Assembly (NCBI GenBank): GCA_021805985.1
Contig: JAJZDN010000016.1
Coordinates: 1 to 64,000, forward strand
DNA length: 64,000 bases
Reading direction: 5' to 3'
From: Planctomycetota bacterium
GTDB taxonomy: Bacteria > Planctomycetota > Phycisphaerae > WQYP01
Below the pieces are notes generated by a model that saw only the letters and a list, made by a program, of their open reading frames with translations, was not told where the DNA came from and ran no database searches. Position 1 is the first letter of the stretch. Each line of letters starts with the position of its first letter. The position numbers were made by a program, and so were the translations under genes. Shown in pieces: positions 16,416-26,710 of this stretch.

Positions 16416-19400
16416 TCATGATTCCCCTTCAGTCGGCACGCCGTGGCCTGGTTTATTTAAAAACAGAATGTAGTACGTCACGGGAATAACAAAGAGTGTA
16501 AAGACCGTCGATGCTAACAGCCCAAATATCAGCGCCCAGGCCAGCCCGGAAAAAATCGGATCGCTCAAAATTGGAATGGATGACAGCATCGCTGCGGCGG
16601 CGGTGAGCAGAATGGGCCGCATGCGCACCACCACGCTTTCGAGAATCGCATCGTAAAGCGATTGCCCGTTGGCCAGCGATCGATGAATAAAATCAATGAG
16701 AATAATGGCGTTGCGCGTCACAATTCCGGCCAGTGCGATCATGCCGATCATGGCGGTGGCGGTGAAGAACACCATATCGCGGTACCCGCCGACATTATGA
16801 CCTGTCAGTACATTCAATACCCAGAACCCCGGCATGACGCCGGGAATCGTCAGCGGTATGGCCAGCATGATCACCAGCGGCAACAGAAACGAACCCGTTT
16901 GTGCGATGAGCAGCACATAAATTCCGATCATCGCGGCACCAAACGCCAACCCCAGATCACGGAATACGTTGATGGTGATGCGCCATTCGCCTTCACCGGC
17001 GAAATTGACATGGATTCCCGGCGGCAACTGCCAGGCGATTCCCGATCCGTCCTGAAAGAAGGATCGACCGGAGAGCGGACGCGGTTTGACTTCGTGAATC
17101 CAGCCACTGCCCAGATGGGTCATACCCGCGATGGCCGGTGAAGAGCCATCGGGCAAACGATCCGCCTCGGTATCTAATATCGCGTTGACCGGGGGACGTC
17201 CGGCGGTGTCGGCATAGACGTATACAATTCGGCGTAAATTTTTATGGTAAATGGCTTGGCCGGCAAGTTCACGTTTCCAGTGCCCCAATTCCGCCAGCGG
17301 CACCAAAACACCGTGCGTCCCGCGTACAAATATTTGCGATAAGTCCGCATTGCTGGAACGGCGGGAAATCGGCAGGCGGAGAACAATATTCAGCGGCTGG
17401 CGCTGCCGTGGACTATGAATCATCCCGGCAATTTTTCCACCCAACGCCAGTGAAAGGGTTTGCGAAATTTCAGATGTAGTCACACCATTGAGGGCGGCTT
17501 TGCGTTTATCGGTGACAAACACCATCTGTTTCTGTGGGGCCTGCACGCTATCATCCACATCCACTACATCGGGCTCCAGCAGCAGGCGGTGGCGCAAGGT
17601 GCGGGCAGCCAACTGCATCTGATGGTAACTGGTGGTGGGCGATCCATGAATTTCCCCCACGATGGTATCGAGCACCGGTGGTCCGGGCGGAGCTTCAACA
17701 ATTTGAATGCGCACGCCATATCTTTGCGCAATGGCGGTGAGGCTGTTGCGAATACGCAGCGCAATTTCATGGGTCTGCATGGCGCGCTGTTGTTTGCCGG
17801 CCAGATCAATGGCAATCTGCGCATCATTGGGTTGATTGCGAATAAAATAGTGTCGCACCAGGCCGTTGAAATCCATGGGTTCCGGTACCGCCACATAACT
17901 TGTAATGTCCACGACTTCATGTAAGCGTTCAAGGCGATGCACCAGCGCCCGCGTGGCGGCCGCGGTATTCTGCACCGTGGTGCCGCGCGGTGCGTGGACA
18001 ACGATTAATAGATTGCTCTGGTCACTGAACGGCAGCATTTTCAGCGGCACCAGCCGCAGCGCAGGCAGAATCACCGCAAACACAGTCATGCCGGCGACGG
18101 CCAGCAAAAAACCCCACCGGGCCAGTCGATATTTGAGCATGGAACCCAGCAGGAGTGAAAATACCTGGTAGCGCCTGGTGCGCTTAATGGTGGGAAGAGC
18201 GTGAGGATTCCCTGATTCCTCCTGGGCCTCCAAGGGCGTTTCGCGATGCTTATGTTTTAGCATGTGGTAGGCCAGCCAGGGCGTAATGGTAAACGCTACG
18301 ACCATGGACATCAGCATGGCCACGGGCACATTAAACGCCATGGGGCGCATGTAGGGACCCATCATGCCAGTGATAAAGAACATGGGAATAAATGACAGGA
18401 TTACCGCCAGGGTTGCGACAATCAGCGGCGCGAGGACTTCGGAAATGGCCTTCAATGCGATCAGGCGTGTGGCCTTGCCTTCCAGGGCAAAATGGCGGCT
18501 GATGTTTTCCACATCTACAATGGGGTCATCCACCAGCAGCCCCAACGAGAGTATCAGGGCAAACATCGTCACGCGATTAATGGTGAAACCCAGCATCAGG
18601 TTACAAGCCAGGGTCAACCCGAACACCACTGGAATGGCCACCGCCACGACGATCGCTTCCCGCCATCCCAAGCCGATGGTCAGCAGCACCAGCACGATTA
18701 CCATGGCAACGAAAAGATCCTCCACGAGGCTGTTGACTTTGGCGTTGGCCGACAGGCCGCTATTGCGGGTAATGATCATATTGATATCCGAAGGAAGCAT
18801 CACTCCGGCCAGGACACGCGCGCGATGAATAATGTTGGCAGCTACCATTACAGCATTGCTGCCCGCCTTTTTTGCGATAGCCACTGTCACCGCAGGAGTT
18901 GCGGCGCGGACGCGGCGTGTGGGATCACCCGCGAGAACAGTACCGGGAAAATCATGAGCTTCATGCACACGGGCCGCCGGCCCCCAATTGTGCCAGACAT
19001 AAGAATCGACTTCCGCCGGACCATCAATAATTCTGGCGACATTATTTAAATACACCGGCTGCTGATGCCAAACGGACACAACCAGTCGGCCCAATTGTCG
19101 GGCATTGGCCAATGCGGTTCCGGCCAGCACATGAATTTCATTGTTGTTGCGTTGATAACTGCCCGCTGTCATCGTGACATCCGCCGCTTGAATCTCATGG
19201 TCAATTTCCATGGGCGTAATGTTGTAGGCGTGCATTTTTGATGGGCTTAGGTACGCATAGACCACACGCGGCCGCCCACCGATTACATACGCGCGTGATA
19301 CGTCCGGTACTGCGGCAAGGCGCGCGGCCAGTTCTTCTGCGGTTTGCCTTAGAGCTACAGCGGTGGCGGTTTTACTGGTCAGCGCAAGGGTAACAATCGG

Positions 19401-19850
19401 CACATCGTTAATGGTTTCAGGCTTGATGACCCAGCCGGTAACGCCGGCGGGCACGCGATTGAGGTGCTGCTTAATTTTGCGGAACACCTTCACCACGCTG
19501 CGTTCCACATCCTGCCCGACAAAAAACCGGGCGGTGACCATGGATTGATCGCGTTGACTGGTGGAATAGACATATTCAACACCATGAATCTGATACAGGA
19601 GTTTTTCCAACGGTGTTGTGACCAATTGTTCCACGCTTTTGGCGCTGTGCCCGGGAAAGGCTACATAAATATCAATCATGGGCACGATAATCTGCGGGTC
19701 TTTTTCACGCGGCGTAATCATCAGCGCGCCCGCGCCCAAAAGCACAGCTAAAAGTATCAGCACCAGCGAGAGCTTGGAATGCAGGAAAATTTTGACCACG
19801 CGCTCAATGAGGCTTAGTTCACCAGCGCGGGCGTCCGATGGGATGCTCAT
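16416..19850 (-). CDS. RND efflux transporter (HAE/AcrB type)
   Basis: A 1144-residue inner-membrane RND permease, somewhat longer than AcrB (about 1050). It has an N-terminal membrane helix, a large periplasmic loop (about 50-360) and a bundle of helices including LILSLGLLVDDPIVDVEN with the Asp-Asp proton relay pair of TM4, a second periplasmic loop (about 600-900), then a second helix bundle ending near LLASTVFTLFVIPVTYYIL. It drives drug or hydrophobe export by proton antiport, together with a membrane fusion protein and an outer-membrane channel. It overlaps the stop of the upstream adaptor gene by four bases. No TolC-like gene lies in the window. The VDD motif favours the HAE (organic) rather than the heavy-metal CzcA branch. 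Confidence 0.9.
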   Translation of the reverse strand: MSIPSDARAGELSLIERVVKIFLHSKLSLVLILLAVLLGAGALMITPREKDPQIIVPMIDIYVAFPGHSAKSVEQLVTTPLEKLLYQIHGVEYVYSTSQRDQSMVTARFFVGQDVERSVVKVFRKIKQHLNRVPAGVTGWVIKPETINDVPIVTLALTSKTATAVALRQTAEELAARLAAVPDVSRAYVIGGRPRVVYAYLSPSKMHAYNITPMEIDHEIQAADVTMTAGSYQRNNNEIHVLAGTALANARQLGRLVVSVWHQQPVYLNNVARIIDGPAEVDSYVWHNWGPAARVHEAHDFPGTVLAGDPTRRVRAATPAVTVAIAKKAGSNAVMVAANIIHRARVLAGVMLPSDINMIITRNSGLSANAKVNSLVEDLFVAMVIVLVLLTIGLGWREAIVVAVAIPVVFGLTLACNLMLGFTINRVTMFALILSLGLLVDDPIVDVENISRHFALEGKATRLIALKAISEVLAPLIVATLAVILSFIPMFFITGMMGPYMRPMAFNVPVAMLMSMVVAFTITPWLAYHMLKHKHRETPLEAQEESGNPHALPTIKRTRRYQVFSLLLGSMLKYRLARWGFLLAVAGMTVFAVILPALRLVPLKMLPFSDQSNLLIVVHAPRGTTVQNTAAATRALVHRLERLHEVVDITSYVAVPEPMDFNGLVRHYFIRNQPNDAQIAIDLAGKQQRAMQTHEIALRIRNSLTAIAQRYGVRIQIVEAPPGPPVLDTIVGEIHGSPTTSYHQMQLAARTLRHRLLLEPDVVDVDDSVQAPQKQMVFVTDKRKAALNGVTTSEISQTLSLALGGKIAGMIHSPRQRQPLNIVLRLPISRRSSNADLSQIFVRGTHGVLVPLAELGHWKRELAGQAIYHKNLRRIVYVYADTAGRPPVNAILDTEADRLPDGSSPAIAGMTHLGSGWIHEVKPRPLSGRSFFQDGSGIAWQLPPGIHVNFAGEGEWRITINVFRDLGLAFGAAMIGIYVLLIAQTGSFLLPLVIMLAIPLTIPGVMPGFWVLNVLTGHNVGGYRDMVFFTATAMIGMIALAGIVTRNAIILIDFIHRSLANGQSLYDAILESVVVRMRPILLTAAAAMLSSIPILSDPIFSGLAWALIFGLLASTVFTLFVIPVTYYILFLNKPGHGVPTEGES

Positions 19851-20998
19851 TGGCTAATCTCCCCGGCGGGATTAGTGGTCTTGGATTTGATATGGACTTT
19901 AAAGGCTTGAGTGGCCGCAACCACCACCCGCTGCTTGGCTACCACACCTGAGAGAATTTCACGCAAGGAACCCATATGCCGCCCCGGTTGCACCGTTTGT
20001 CGAACCCGGTGACCATGGACAATTAACGTCACAAGATCCAATTGACCAATATGCTCAATGGCGGCCTCGGGCACCACCAAAACCTTATGCGATCCAGTAG
20101 GAATAAGCAGATTGCCATACATTCCCGGCCACACGCCGGACGGAAATTTGGCGGCAGCTTTCACAATAAAACTGCGGCTTTGTGCATTGACACGGGGCGC
20201 AATCTGCCGGATGTGTGCTTGCACAGCGGCGTGGAACCCTTCTAATTGCACGGACAATTTTTGCCCCAAGTGCAGCGAAGAGGCCAGCGATTCTCGCACC
20301 ACTGCCTCCAACTGAAGTTTATGTGGATTATAAAGTTTGGCCAGCATCTGGCCGGGCATAACGGTATCGCCCACGCTGACATATTTTTGCATCACGATTC
20401 CATTGATAGTCGAGCGGATGGTCGTATATCCCAGGACGGCCTGTGCCGCCTGCATTTCCGCCAACGCATGGGCCAGATTCGCCTGATTTGAATCCACTGC
20501 GGTATTTGCAACATCCATGGTGGCAAGGGTGACATCGCCGGTGGCAAGCAGTGTTTTATCCCGCTTCTGATCAATAATCGCCTGACGCAATTGTGCCTTG
20601 GCCAACAACACCGCAGCCGCAGTCTGTGCCAATTGAGCCTTGAGCTGCGCCGCATCCAGGCGCACAAGCACTTGCCCTTTTTGCACCTTGCCACCGGCGA
20701 TTAAGCGGCTGAAAATAATTCGCCCGACGATTCGCGGCGTCAACACCACGGGGGCAATGGGTTCAATGGTGCCCACCGCGCGGAGATTCTCCGAAATGGA
20801 TTGCACTGCCACGAGTGCCGTGGCTCCCCTGAAGGGCTTGGCAGTTCGCACCGGTACAGAGCCGGGCGAGATTTTGGTCTTCAGAGCACCGGTGCTCCAG
20901 AAGATCAGCGCCCCCACCAGCAGAACGGCCAGAACAATACCGGCGATGCGTCCCAAAATACGGGCAATGTTTTTAAGTTGGTGCCGGCTTTTAGCCAT
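19847..20998 (-). CDS. RND efflux periplasmic adaptor (membrane fusion protein)
   Basis: A 383-residue adaptor anchored by one N-terminal membrane helix (GRIAGIVLAVLLVGALIFW). A biotinyl-lipoyl-like half (VLTPRIVGRIIFSRLIAGGKVQKGQVLVRLD), an alpha-helical hairpin (LKAQLAQTAAAVLLAKAQLR ... ALAEMQAAQAVLGY), the second lipoyl half (TTIRSTINGIVMQKYVSVGDTV) and a beta-barrel domain follow in the standard order. It links the RND pump to an outer-membrane channel. Start ATG 20998 has GGGAG 8 bases upstream. It is the first gene of a two-gene operon; the RND start overlaps its stop. Confidence 0.9.
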   Translation of the reverse strand: MAKSRHQLKNIARILGRIAGIVLAVLLVGALIFWSTGALKTKISPGSVPVRTAKPFRGATALVAVQSISENLRAVGTIEPIAPVVLTPRIVGRIIFSRLIAGGKVQKGQVLVRLDAAQLKAQLAQTAAAVLLAKAQLRQAIIDQKRDKTLLATGDVTLATMDVANTAVDSNQANLAHALAEMQAAQAVLGYTTIRSTINGIVMQKYVSVGDTVMPGQMLAKLYNPHKLQLEAVVRESLASSLHLGQKLSVQLEGFHAAVQAHIRQIAPRVNAQSRSFIVKAAAKFPSGVWPGMYGNLLIPTGSHKVLVVPEAAIEHIGQLDLVTLIVHGHRVRQTVQPGRHMGSLREILSGVVAKQRVVVAATQAFKVHIKSKTTNPAGEISQ

Positions 20999-21414
20999 GA
21001 ACCATACTCCCATTGAAGACTGTAAGTAGAATATCCAGCACCCATAAGCGTAGCCGCAGTCCTTAAAATCTGCAGTGAACAACCACAGTATAAGAAACCG
21101 ACCTCATCGTTGGAGAATCGTCAGCCCCCCCAGACGTCGCCAATATTGTATGCCGACAGGACGCCCCATGCGTCATCTGCCAAGCACATCGCCGCTATCA
21201 TTCTTATATTCCTATTTAACGATAAAGTCAAATAGGGATGTAATATGTCAAAAAAAAGTCCCGCAGGTTTTAGCCTGCGGGACGGGGTTGTTACTCTGCA
21301 TGATGAGGGTGTGAGCCGTGTAGAGGGTGATCGGGACTTTGGCGCTATGGCTCAGCGAATGGCTGCGGTAATGGGCCGCTGCGCCCCTCAGGCTCATACA
21401 GTTAAAGGGTAATA
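20999..21414. other. Spacer holding an operator-like repeat and a terminator
   Basis: This is the spacer upstream of the RND operon. It holds an inverted repeat CCTATTT (21211-21217) / AAATAGG (21230-21236) in an AT-rich context about 215 bases before the adaptor gene, possibly a regulator site, and the intrinsic terminator at 21251-21283 that ends the carboxypeptidase-regulatory-like gene. No gene was recognised. Confidence 0.4.
21251..21283 (-). terminator. Intrinsic terminator
   Basis: A perfect 10-bp stem GTCCCGCAGG / CCTGCGGGAC with a 6-base loop (21258-21283) is followed on the minus strand by seven T (21251-21257). It lies downstream of the minus-strand gene ending at 21415 and separates it from the RND operon. 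Confidence 0.9.
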
Positions 21415-21897
21415 TTATTTCGCTGGGCCACGGCGACGGCCACGCCCTGGCCAGCGCTTCTGCAAGGTAATGGTGCCAGCATCAGCGGTTGCTCCCGAAG
21501 CCACTGAAACAGGCTTCTGGACCCGGCCAAATCCAACGCCACGGTCGAATACGAAAATTCGATATTTTCCGGTCGGGGCGTTGTTGACGGTAAACGTGCC
21601 ATCGTCGGCGGTTTTTGTGATTCCACGAACCATGGATCGCTTAATCCAAACCGTCTGTCCCGGCTGCACCTGATTAGGTTTCATACGACCGCGCGGGCGC
21701 GGGCCATTTTTGGGGATCAGCATGACATTGACCATGGCTCCGCGGACGGGATTTCCATTAGCATCCACCACTTTTCCGGTTAAGGTTCCGGTTTGATCGG
21801 TACTCGCGACAACCTGTGCCCGCGCCGCCTGCGGGACAATCGGGGCAATGGCGCCAACCAATAAAACCGCCAGTAAAGCTACAACAAACTTACGCAT
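21415..21897 (-). CDS. Secreted carboxypeptidase-regulatory-like (beta-sandwich) protein
   Basis: A 160-residue exported protein: signal peptide MRKFVVALLAVLLVGAIA ending near ARA-QV, then one carboxypeptidase-regulatory-like / transthyretin-like beta sandwich. The motifs are LTGKVVDANGNPVRGAMVNV, TKTADDGTFTVNNAPTGKYRI and VSVASGATADAGTITLQ. A basic Gly/Arg tail (RWPGRGRRRGPAK) ends the protein and could bind acidic polymers. AAGGGG 7 bases before ATG 21897 sets the start, and an intrinsic terminator follows. Such single domains are common in planctomycetes and generally mediate binding; no specific role can be given. Confidence 0.75.
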   Translation of the reverse strand: MRKFVVALLAVLLVGAIAPIVPQAARAQVVASTDQTGTLTGKVVDANGNPVRGAMVNVMLIPKNGPRPRGRMKPNQVQPGQTVWIKRSMVRGITKTADDGTFTVNNAPTGKYRIFVFDRGVGFGRVQKPVSVASGATADAGTITLQKRWPGRGRRRGPAK

Positions 21898-22068
21898 AAA
21901 AAACCCCTTGGCTAACTGGAAAGCACCGCATGCGGACCATCGGACCATCCGATGTAATCCCGTAACGGTCACCTACATGCAAGCCAAACGCGCGTGGCTG
22001 GGGAAAGTTACAGTCGATATCAAAATTGTATCGTTGAGTATATCAAGGTTGAATTGACCCTACTGTTG

Positions 22069-23748
22069 CTAGCCCGGTTCCTGGGCCATGGCTGCGGGGT
22101 CGTAGCGTTGCGCTATGGGCATGCGACGCCCGTATCCAAAGGCGCGGGATGTTACTTTTAGCCCGGGTGGCATTTGCTTGCGCTTATATTCATTGATATC
22201 CACGAGCCGCGCCACGCGCAGCACCGTCGGTTTATCAAAGCCCGCTGCGATAATTTCCCAAACTGATTTTTCCTCTTCGACGTAAAGCCGCAAAATCTCG
22301 TCCAGCATGGGATAGGGTGGTAGACTGTCCTGATCGGTCTGATTGGGGCGCAATTCCGCACTTGGTGGCTTGGTGATGGATCCCTCCGGAATCGCTGCCG
22401 ACAGGCCCGAACGCACGCGCTGTTGATTAATTTCTCTGGCCAGTTCATACACCATCATTTTGGGGACATCACTGATGACCGCCAACCCGCCGCACATATC
22501 GCCGTAAAGGGTGCAATATCCGGTGGCGACTTCGCTTTTGTTACCGGTGGTTAACAGCAGGTGGCCGAATTTATTGGACAACGCCATGAGCAAATTGCCA
22601 CGGATACGCGCTTGTAAATTCTCTTCCGCCAGGCCGGCAGAGGTGTTATGGAAAAACTTCTCCAGCGTTTTTTCCATCGCCTGGTGTGCCGCTTCAATGG
22701 GAAGTTCGTGGAATTGGATGCCAATGGCCTCAGCGAGTTTCCTGGCATCGCTTAAACTATGCTCAGAACTATAACGTGAAGGTAACGCCACGGCCGTCAC
22801 ATTATCCTTACCCAGTGCCTCGGCCGCCAGTGCCGCGACCACTGCGGAATCAATACCGCCGGAAAGCCCCAGCACCGCCGTTTTAAAACCACATTTATGG
22901 GCATAGTCGCGCAAGCCCAGGACCAGCGCCGCGTGCATGGATGCAATTCCAGTTCGTGGCGGCGGACAATCTAGCGTGGCCGGCCCGGGCAAATCAAAAA
23001 CGATCAAATCTTCTTCAAAATCTTTACCTTGGGCCAACAGATTTCCCGCCGCGTCAAACGCCATGGAGCAGCCGTCAAAAATCAGCTCATCGTTGGCTCC
23101 CACCTGATTCACATACACAATAGGCATATTCCATCGACGGGCCTGATGACTGATAAGCTTTTGGCGAAAATCGTTTTTCCCCAGCGTAAAGGGCGAAGCG
23201 CTGATATTGACCAGAATATTCGCCCCGGCCTTGGCCAGTGCCTCGACCGGATTAAATGTATACATCTGCCGGCCAACTACCTGCTCATCATTCCATAAAT
23301 CTTCACAGATCGACAAGCCAATGCGCAGCGAACCGAGCATCACCGTTTCCGTTTTGGGGCCGGGTTCAAAATATCTGCTTTCATCGAAAACATCGTACGT
23401 TGGTAACAGACTTTTTATGCCCCGATGTATAACCTGCCCGTCTCGCAACACCGCCACCGCATTATAAAGCGTGCGCCCCGACGAACCGGGATTTTCCTGC
23501 GCGTAGCCGACCATGGTGGTAATTCCCTTGCTGTGCCGGGTAATATCAGCCAAAGCATTCCGCATCTGATGCAACACGCTGGGTTTTAACAGCAAGTCCC
23601 GCGGCGGATACCCAATGATGGACAATTCGGGCGTTACCAGTAATTCCGCGCCCTGCCCGATGGCATGATCTATTGCGCTGATAATGCGCCGCGTATTTCC
23701 TGCAATATCACCGACGGTGGGGTTAAGCTGGGCCATGGCAATGCGCAT
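22069..23748 (-). CDS. nadE: Glutamine-dependent NAD+ synthetase
   Basis: A 559-residue two-domain enzyme making NAD+ from deamido-NAD+, ATP and glutamine. The N-terminal nitrilase-type glutaminase domain (about 1-250) has the Glu-Lys-Cys triad in TPELSIIGYPPRD, GIKSLLPTYDVF and LSICEDLWND. The C-terminal synthetase domain starts near residue 275 with the PP-loop LGLSGGIDSAVVAALAAE and contains TTGNKSEVATGYCTLYGD. Start ATG 23748 has a GAGGA ribosome site 9 bases upstream, and residues from there (MRIAMAQLNPTVGDIAGN) match family N-termini. It is monocistronic and divergent from the GH3 gene. Confidence 0.95.
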   Translation of the reverse strand: MRIAMAQLNPTVGDIAGNTRRIISAIDHAIGQGAELLVTPELSIIGYPPRDLLLKPSVLHQMRNALADITRHSKGITTMVGYAQENPGSSGRTLYNAVAVLRDGQVIHRGIKSLLPTYDVFDESRYFEPGPKTETVMLGSLRIGLSICEDLWNDEQVVGRQMYTFNPVEALAKAGANILVNISASPFTLGKNDFRQKLISHQARRWNMPIVYVNQVGANDELIFDGCSMAFDAAGNLLAQGKDFEEDLIVFDLPGPATLDCPPPRTGIASMHAALVLGLRDYAHKCGFKTAVLGLSGGIDSAVVAALAAEALGKDNVTAVALPSRYSSEHSLSDARKLAEAIGIQFHELPIEAAHQAMEKTLEKFFHNTSAGLAEENLQARIRGNLLMALSNKFGHLLLTTGNKSEVATGYCTLYGDMCGGLAVISDVPKMMVYELAREINQQRVRSGLSAAIPEGSITKPPSAELRPNQTDQDSLPPYPMLDEILRLYVEEEKSVWEIIAAGFDKPTVLRVARLVDINEYKRKQMPPGLKVTSRAFGYGRRMPIAQRYDPAAMAQEPG

Positions 23749-23990
23749 GAATCGCGATCCTCTTCCTGACACTACTGCCGCTATTCTATAGCGCTTTAAG
23801 AATTGCGGCGTGACCTTGAAAAAAAATGTGATCCCCATTAAATCTCAACTCACTTCAAAAATTGCGGTTTGTGCGCCATCAGGCTACCATACGTCTCAAA
23901 CGCTCTGAGCAACGCGTAGCGAAATTCGCTCGGGTAATTGACTTATTACGGCACAAGAAGTTGATGGTATTGTCTGTTCAGGAGAACCGC

Positions 23991-26699
23991 ATGTCAGATT
24001 CACTGGTTGTCAAAAATAACATCAATCGCAGGGCTTTCCTTGCCGGGGCTACAGCTATTGGCGCAGCGTCCCTGGCAGGGTGCGCAGAGCAGTCGGAGGG
24101 ACACCATCATCTCAACGCGGCCGCACCTGAATCTCCACGCGTTGGTATATCGGGTGCGGCCTACCAAAAAGCCTGGCAACGAGCAGCGGCTATGGTTGCC
24201 AAAATGACGCTGGCGGAAAAAATCGCCCAAACCGGCAACCAGACCCCAGCCATCAAACGCATTGGTCTTCCGGCATATAATTACTATTCCGGTGAAGCGT
24301 TGCATGGCTTGGTACGCGGTGGTCCCGTGACCAGCTTCCCGCTACCGTTGGCTATGGCGTGCTCTTGGAATCCGGCCTTGGCGTTGGAGGTATACACCGC
24401 CGTGTCGGATGAGGCGCGGGCCTACAACAAAAAAGAAAATGTCGGATTAGCTTATTATTCTCCCCAAACATTGAACCTGCATCGTGACCCGCGGTGGGGA
24501 CGTTGTGAAGAAGCGCCCGGCGAAGATCCTTGCCTGGCGGGAACTTGGGCGGTAAATGTCATTAAGGGCATGCAGGGGGATGATCCCAGGTATCTGAAAA
24601 CCACCGCATGCGCCAAACATTTTATCTGCAACAATACCGATGATGATCGCACCAGTGTTTCCGCATCAGTAAGTCCGCGGAACTTCTGGGAATACTACAC
24701 GCGGGCCTATCGCACGTGTGCCTTGGATGCGGACGTTTTTACCTTTATGAGTGCCTATAGCGCTATTAACGGTGTCCCATGCTGCGCCGATCGCTTTCTC
24801 TTAACCAGTTTGCTGCGGGATCGTTGGGGTTTTCGCGGTTATGTCACCTCCGATTGTGACGCCATATACAACATTTTCAATCCCCACCATTACCTGCCTA
24901 CCCTGCATCAGGCCGCTGCCGCCGCCATGCAGGCGGGTTGCGATCTGAATTGCGGCAATACGCTGCCCAAGCATCTCGGGAAGGCCGTGGCGGATGAACT
25001 CGTCAGTGAAGCGGACATCAGCCGGGCCATTACACGGTTACTGACCGTGCGGGTGCTGTTTGGTGAATTTGATTCTGCGGAAAGCGTTCCCTATAACAGC
25101 ATCAGCTTTGATGTGGTTGATTCACCGGCCCATCGGGCACTGGCCCTGAAAGCCGCACGACAATCCATTGTTTTGTTGAAGAATGACAGCAACTTTTTGC
25201 CCTTGCAAAAATCAGATCTCAAAACCGTCGCGGTTATTGGTCCCACGGCAGGCCAGTGCCATCTTGGGGGCTACAGCGGTTCACCGTTTGTGCGCATTTC
25301 ACCGTATGAGGGCATTGCCAAGGCGTTGGGGGTGCCCGCTAATCTCCCGCATGAGCATGTTTGGCCTCAGGAACTCCAAGCGGTCAGCGCCGGCGTGCAA
25401 ACGCAACCCTCCAGCGAAGGTGGCATGAACATTGGCTGGATTGACGATGGGGCGTGGGTGCAATACAAGCCCCAGGATTTCACCGGAAAAACTCATCTTG
25501 CCGTTCGTGTTTCCAGCCCGGGCGGTGGGGCGCTTATTCATGTACATATCGACTCGCTGGATGGCAGGAAAATTGCGACTCTTACTGTACCGGCCACGGG
25601 CGGATGGCAACACTGGACGACCATTTCCTCCGCTATCATCGGCATGACCGGAAAACATAAAGTATTCTTCAAATTTGGCGGCCCCAAAGTCGGCCCGATA
25701 TGCAACCTTGAGTGGTTCCAGCTTCAGCCTGTTACCGCGCCTCACATACCGCAACCGCTGCCGGGCCAGCCCGCGGTGGTCTTCAAGCCGGGATGCACCG
25801 TCAATGGGCCAAAAGATGAGAAGATGTTTGCCGAGGCGGTAGACGCTGCAAAAAGCGCCGATGTGGTCATTATGGTCTGCGGCGTGAATCAAAGCATCGA
25901 TGCTGAATCGCATGACCGTAAAGATACCAAGCTCACCGGTGTGCAGCACGAATTAATTCAGGCCTGCTTCAAAGCCAATCCCCAAACCGTGCTGGTCATC
26001 TCCAGCAACAACACGGTAGCCGTTAATTGGGAGCAGGAAAATCTGCCGGCCATTGTATCGGCCGTGTTCGCCGGCCAAGCACAGGGAACCGCCATCGCCG
26101 ACGTTTTATTCGGAAATTATAACCCGGGCGGCAAAACCTGTTGCACGTGGTATAAGTCGGTGGATCAACTCCCGGCGTTCCATAACTACGACATTATGAA
26201 GGGTCGCACGTATATGTACTTTGAAGGCCAACCGCTGTATCCGTTTGGTTACGGATTAAGCTATACGAGCTTTAAGTACAGCGGCCTTAATATCTCGAAA
26301 GCCACACTGGGTGCCAGCGAGTCGCTGGTGGTTTCAGCGGTAATAACTAATACCGGATTGTACGCCGGCGCGGAGGTGGCGCAGTTGTATGTGCAGGTGC
26401 CCCCTTCTCCCGTCAAGCGGCCGATCAAGCAGCTCGTGGGATTCCAGCGTCTCGAACTCAAAGCCGGCGAAAGTCGACGGGTGGAATTCACAGTTCCTTA
26501 TACCGAGCAGGCGCTATGGTATTGGCAGGAAAAGCAGCGCAAATTTGTGCTTCAGCCGGGGAGGTTGAAAGTGTTGGTGGGGAGTTCCTCTGCGGATATC
26601 CACTTAAATAACGTCGTTACGTTGCAACCATGCACAGAGGCCAAGCTCGGAGGCCCCGAGACGCTTACGACTGCCGCAGTAAATGCTGTAGTGATGTAG
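23991..26699 (+). CDS. GH3 beta-glycosidase with inserted CBM6-like domain
   Basis: A 902-residue exported enzyme. A twin-arginine signal (NRRAFLAGATAIGAASLAGC) ends with a lipobox-like LAGC, suggesting a Tat-exported lipoprotein. The GH3 N-domain (about 60-370) has LNLHRDPRWGRCEEAPGEDP, KHFICNN and VTSDCDAIYN with the catalytic Asp in TSD. The C-domain is split by an inserted CBM6/35-like beta sandwich (about 465-580: IGWIDDGAWVQYKPQDF ... GGWQHWTTISS). A fibronectin-III-like domain ends the protein. The pattern is that of beta-xylosidases / beta-glucosidases from polysaccharide degraders; the exact sugar is not determined. AGGAG 7 bases before ATG 23991. A strong terminator follows. Confidence 0.9.
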   Translation: MSDSLVVKNNINRRAFLAGATAIGAASLAGCAEQSEGHHHLNAAAPESPRVGISGAAYQKAWQRAAAMVAKMTLAEKIAQTGNQTPAIKRIGLPAYNYYSGEALHGLVRGGPVTSFPLPLAMACSWNPALALEVYTAVSDEARAYNKKENVGLAYYSPQTLNLHRDPRWGRCEEAPGEDPCLAGTWAVNVIKGMQGDDPRYLKTTACAKHFICNNTDDDRTSVSASVSPRNFWEYYTRAYRTCALDADVFTFMSAYSAINGVPCCADRFLLTSLLRDRWGFRGYVTSDCDAIYNIFNPHHYLPTLHQAAAAAMQAGCDLNCGNTLPKHLGKAVADELVSEADISRAITRLLTVRVLFGEFDSAESVPYNSISFDVVDSPAHRALALKAARQSIVLLKNDSNFLPLQKSDLKTVAVIGPTAGQCHLGGYSGSPFVRISPYEGIAKALGVPANLPHEHVWPQELQAVSAGVQTQPSSEGGMNIGWIDDGAWVQYKPQDFTGKTHLAVRVSSPGGGALIHVHIDSLDGRKIATLTVPATGGWQHWTTISSAIIGMTGKHKVFFKFGGPKVGPICNLEWFQLQPVTAPHIPQPLPGQPAVVFKPGCTVNGPKDEKMFAEAVDAAKSADVVIMVCGVNQSIDAESHDRKDTKLTGVQHELIQACFKANPQTVLVISSNNTVAVNWEQENLPAIVSAVFAGQAQGTAIADVLFGNYNPGGKTCCTWYKSVDQLPAFHNYDIMKGRTYMYFEGQPLYPFGYGLSYTSFKYSGLNISKATLGASESLVVSAVITNTGLYAGAEVAQLYVQVPPSPVKRPIKQLVGFQRLELKAGESRRVEFTVPYTEQALWYWQEKQRKFVLQPGRLKVLVGSSSADIHLNNVVTLQPCTEAKLGGPETLTTAAVNAVVM

Positions 26700-26710
26700 A
26701 AGCAAAAAAA

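Noticed and set aside
17460-17924. Open frames on the plus strand inside the RND gene
   Set aside because: The RND permease motifs on the minus strand are continuous across the region; these are shadows.
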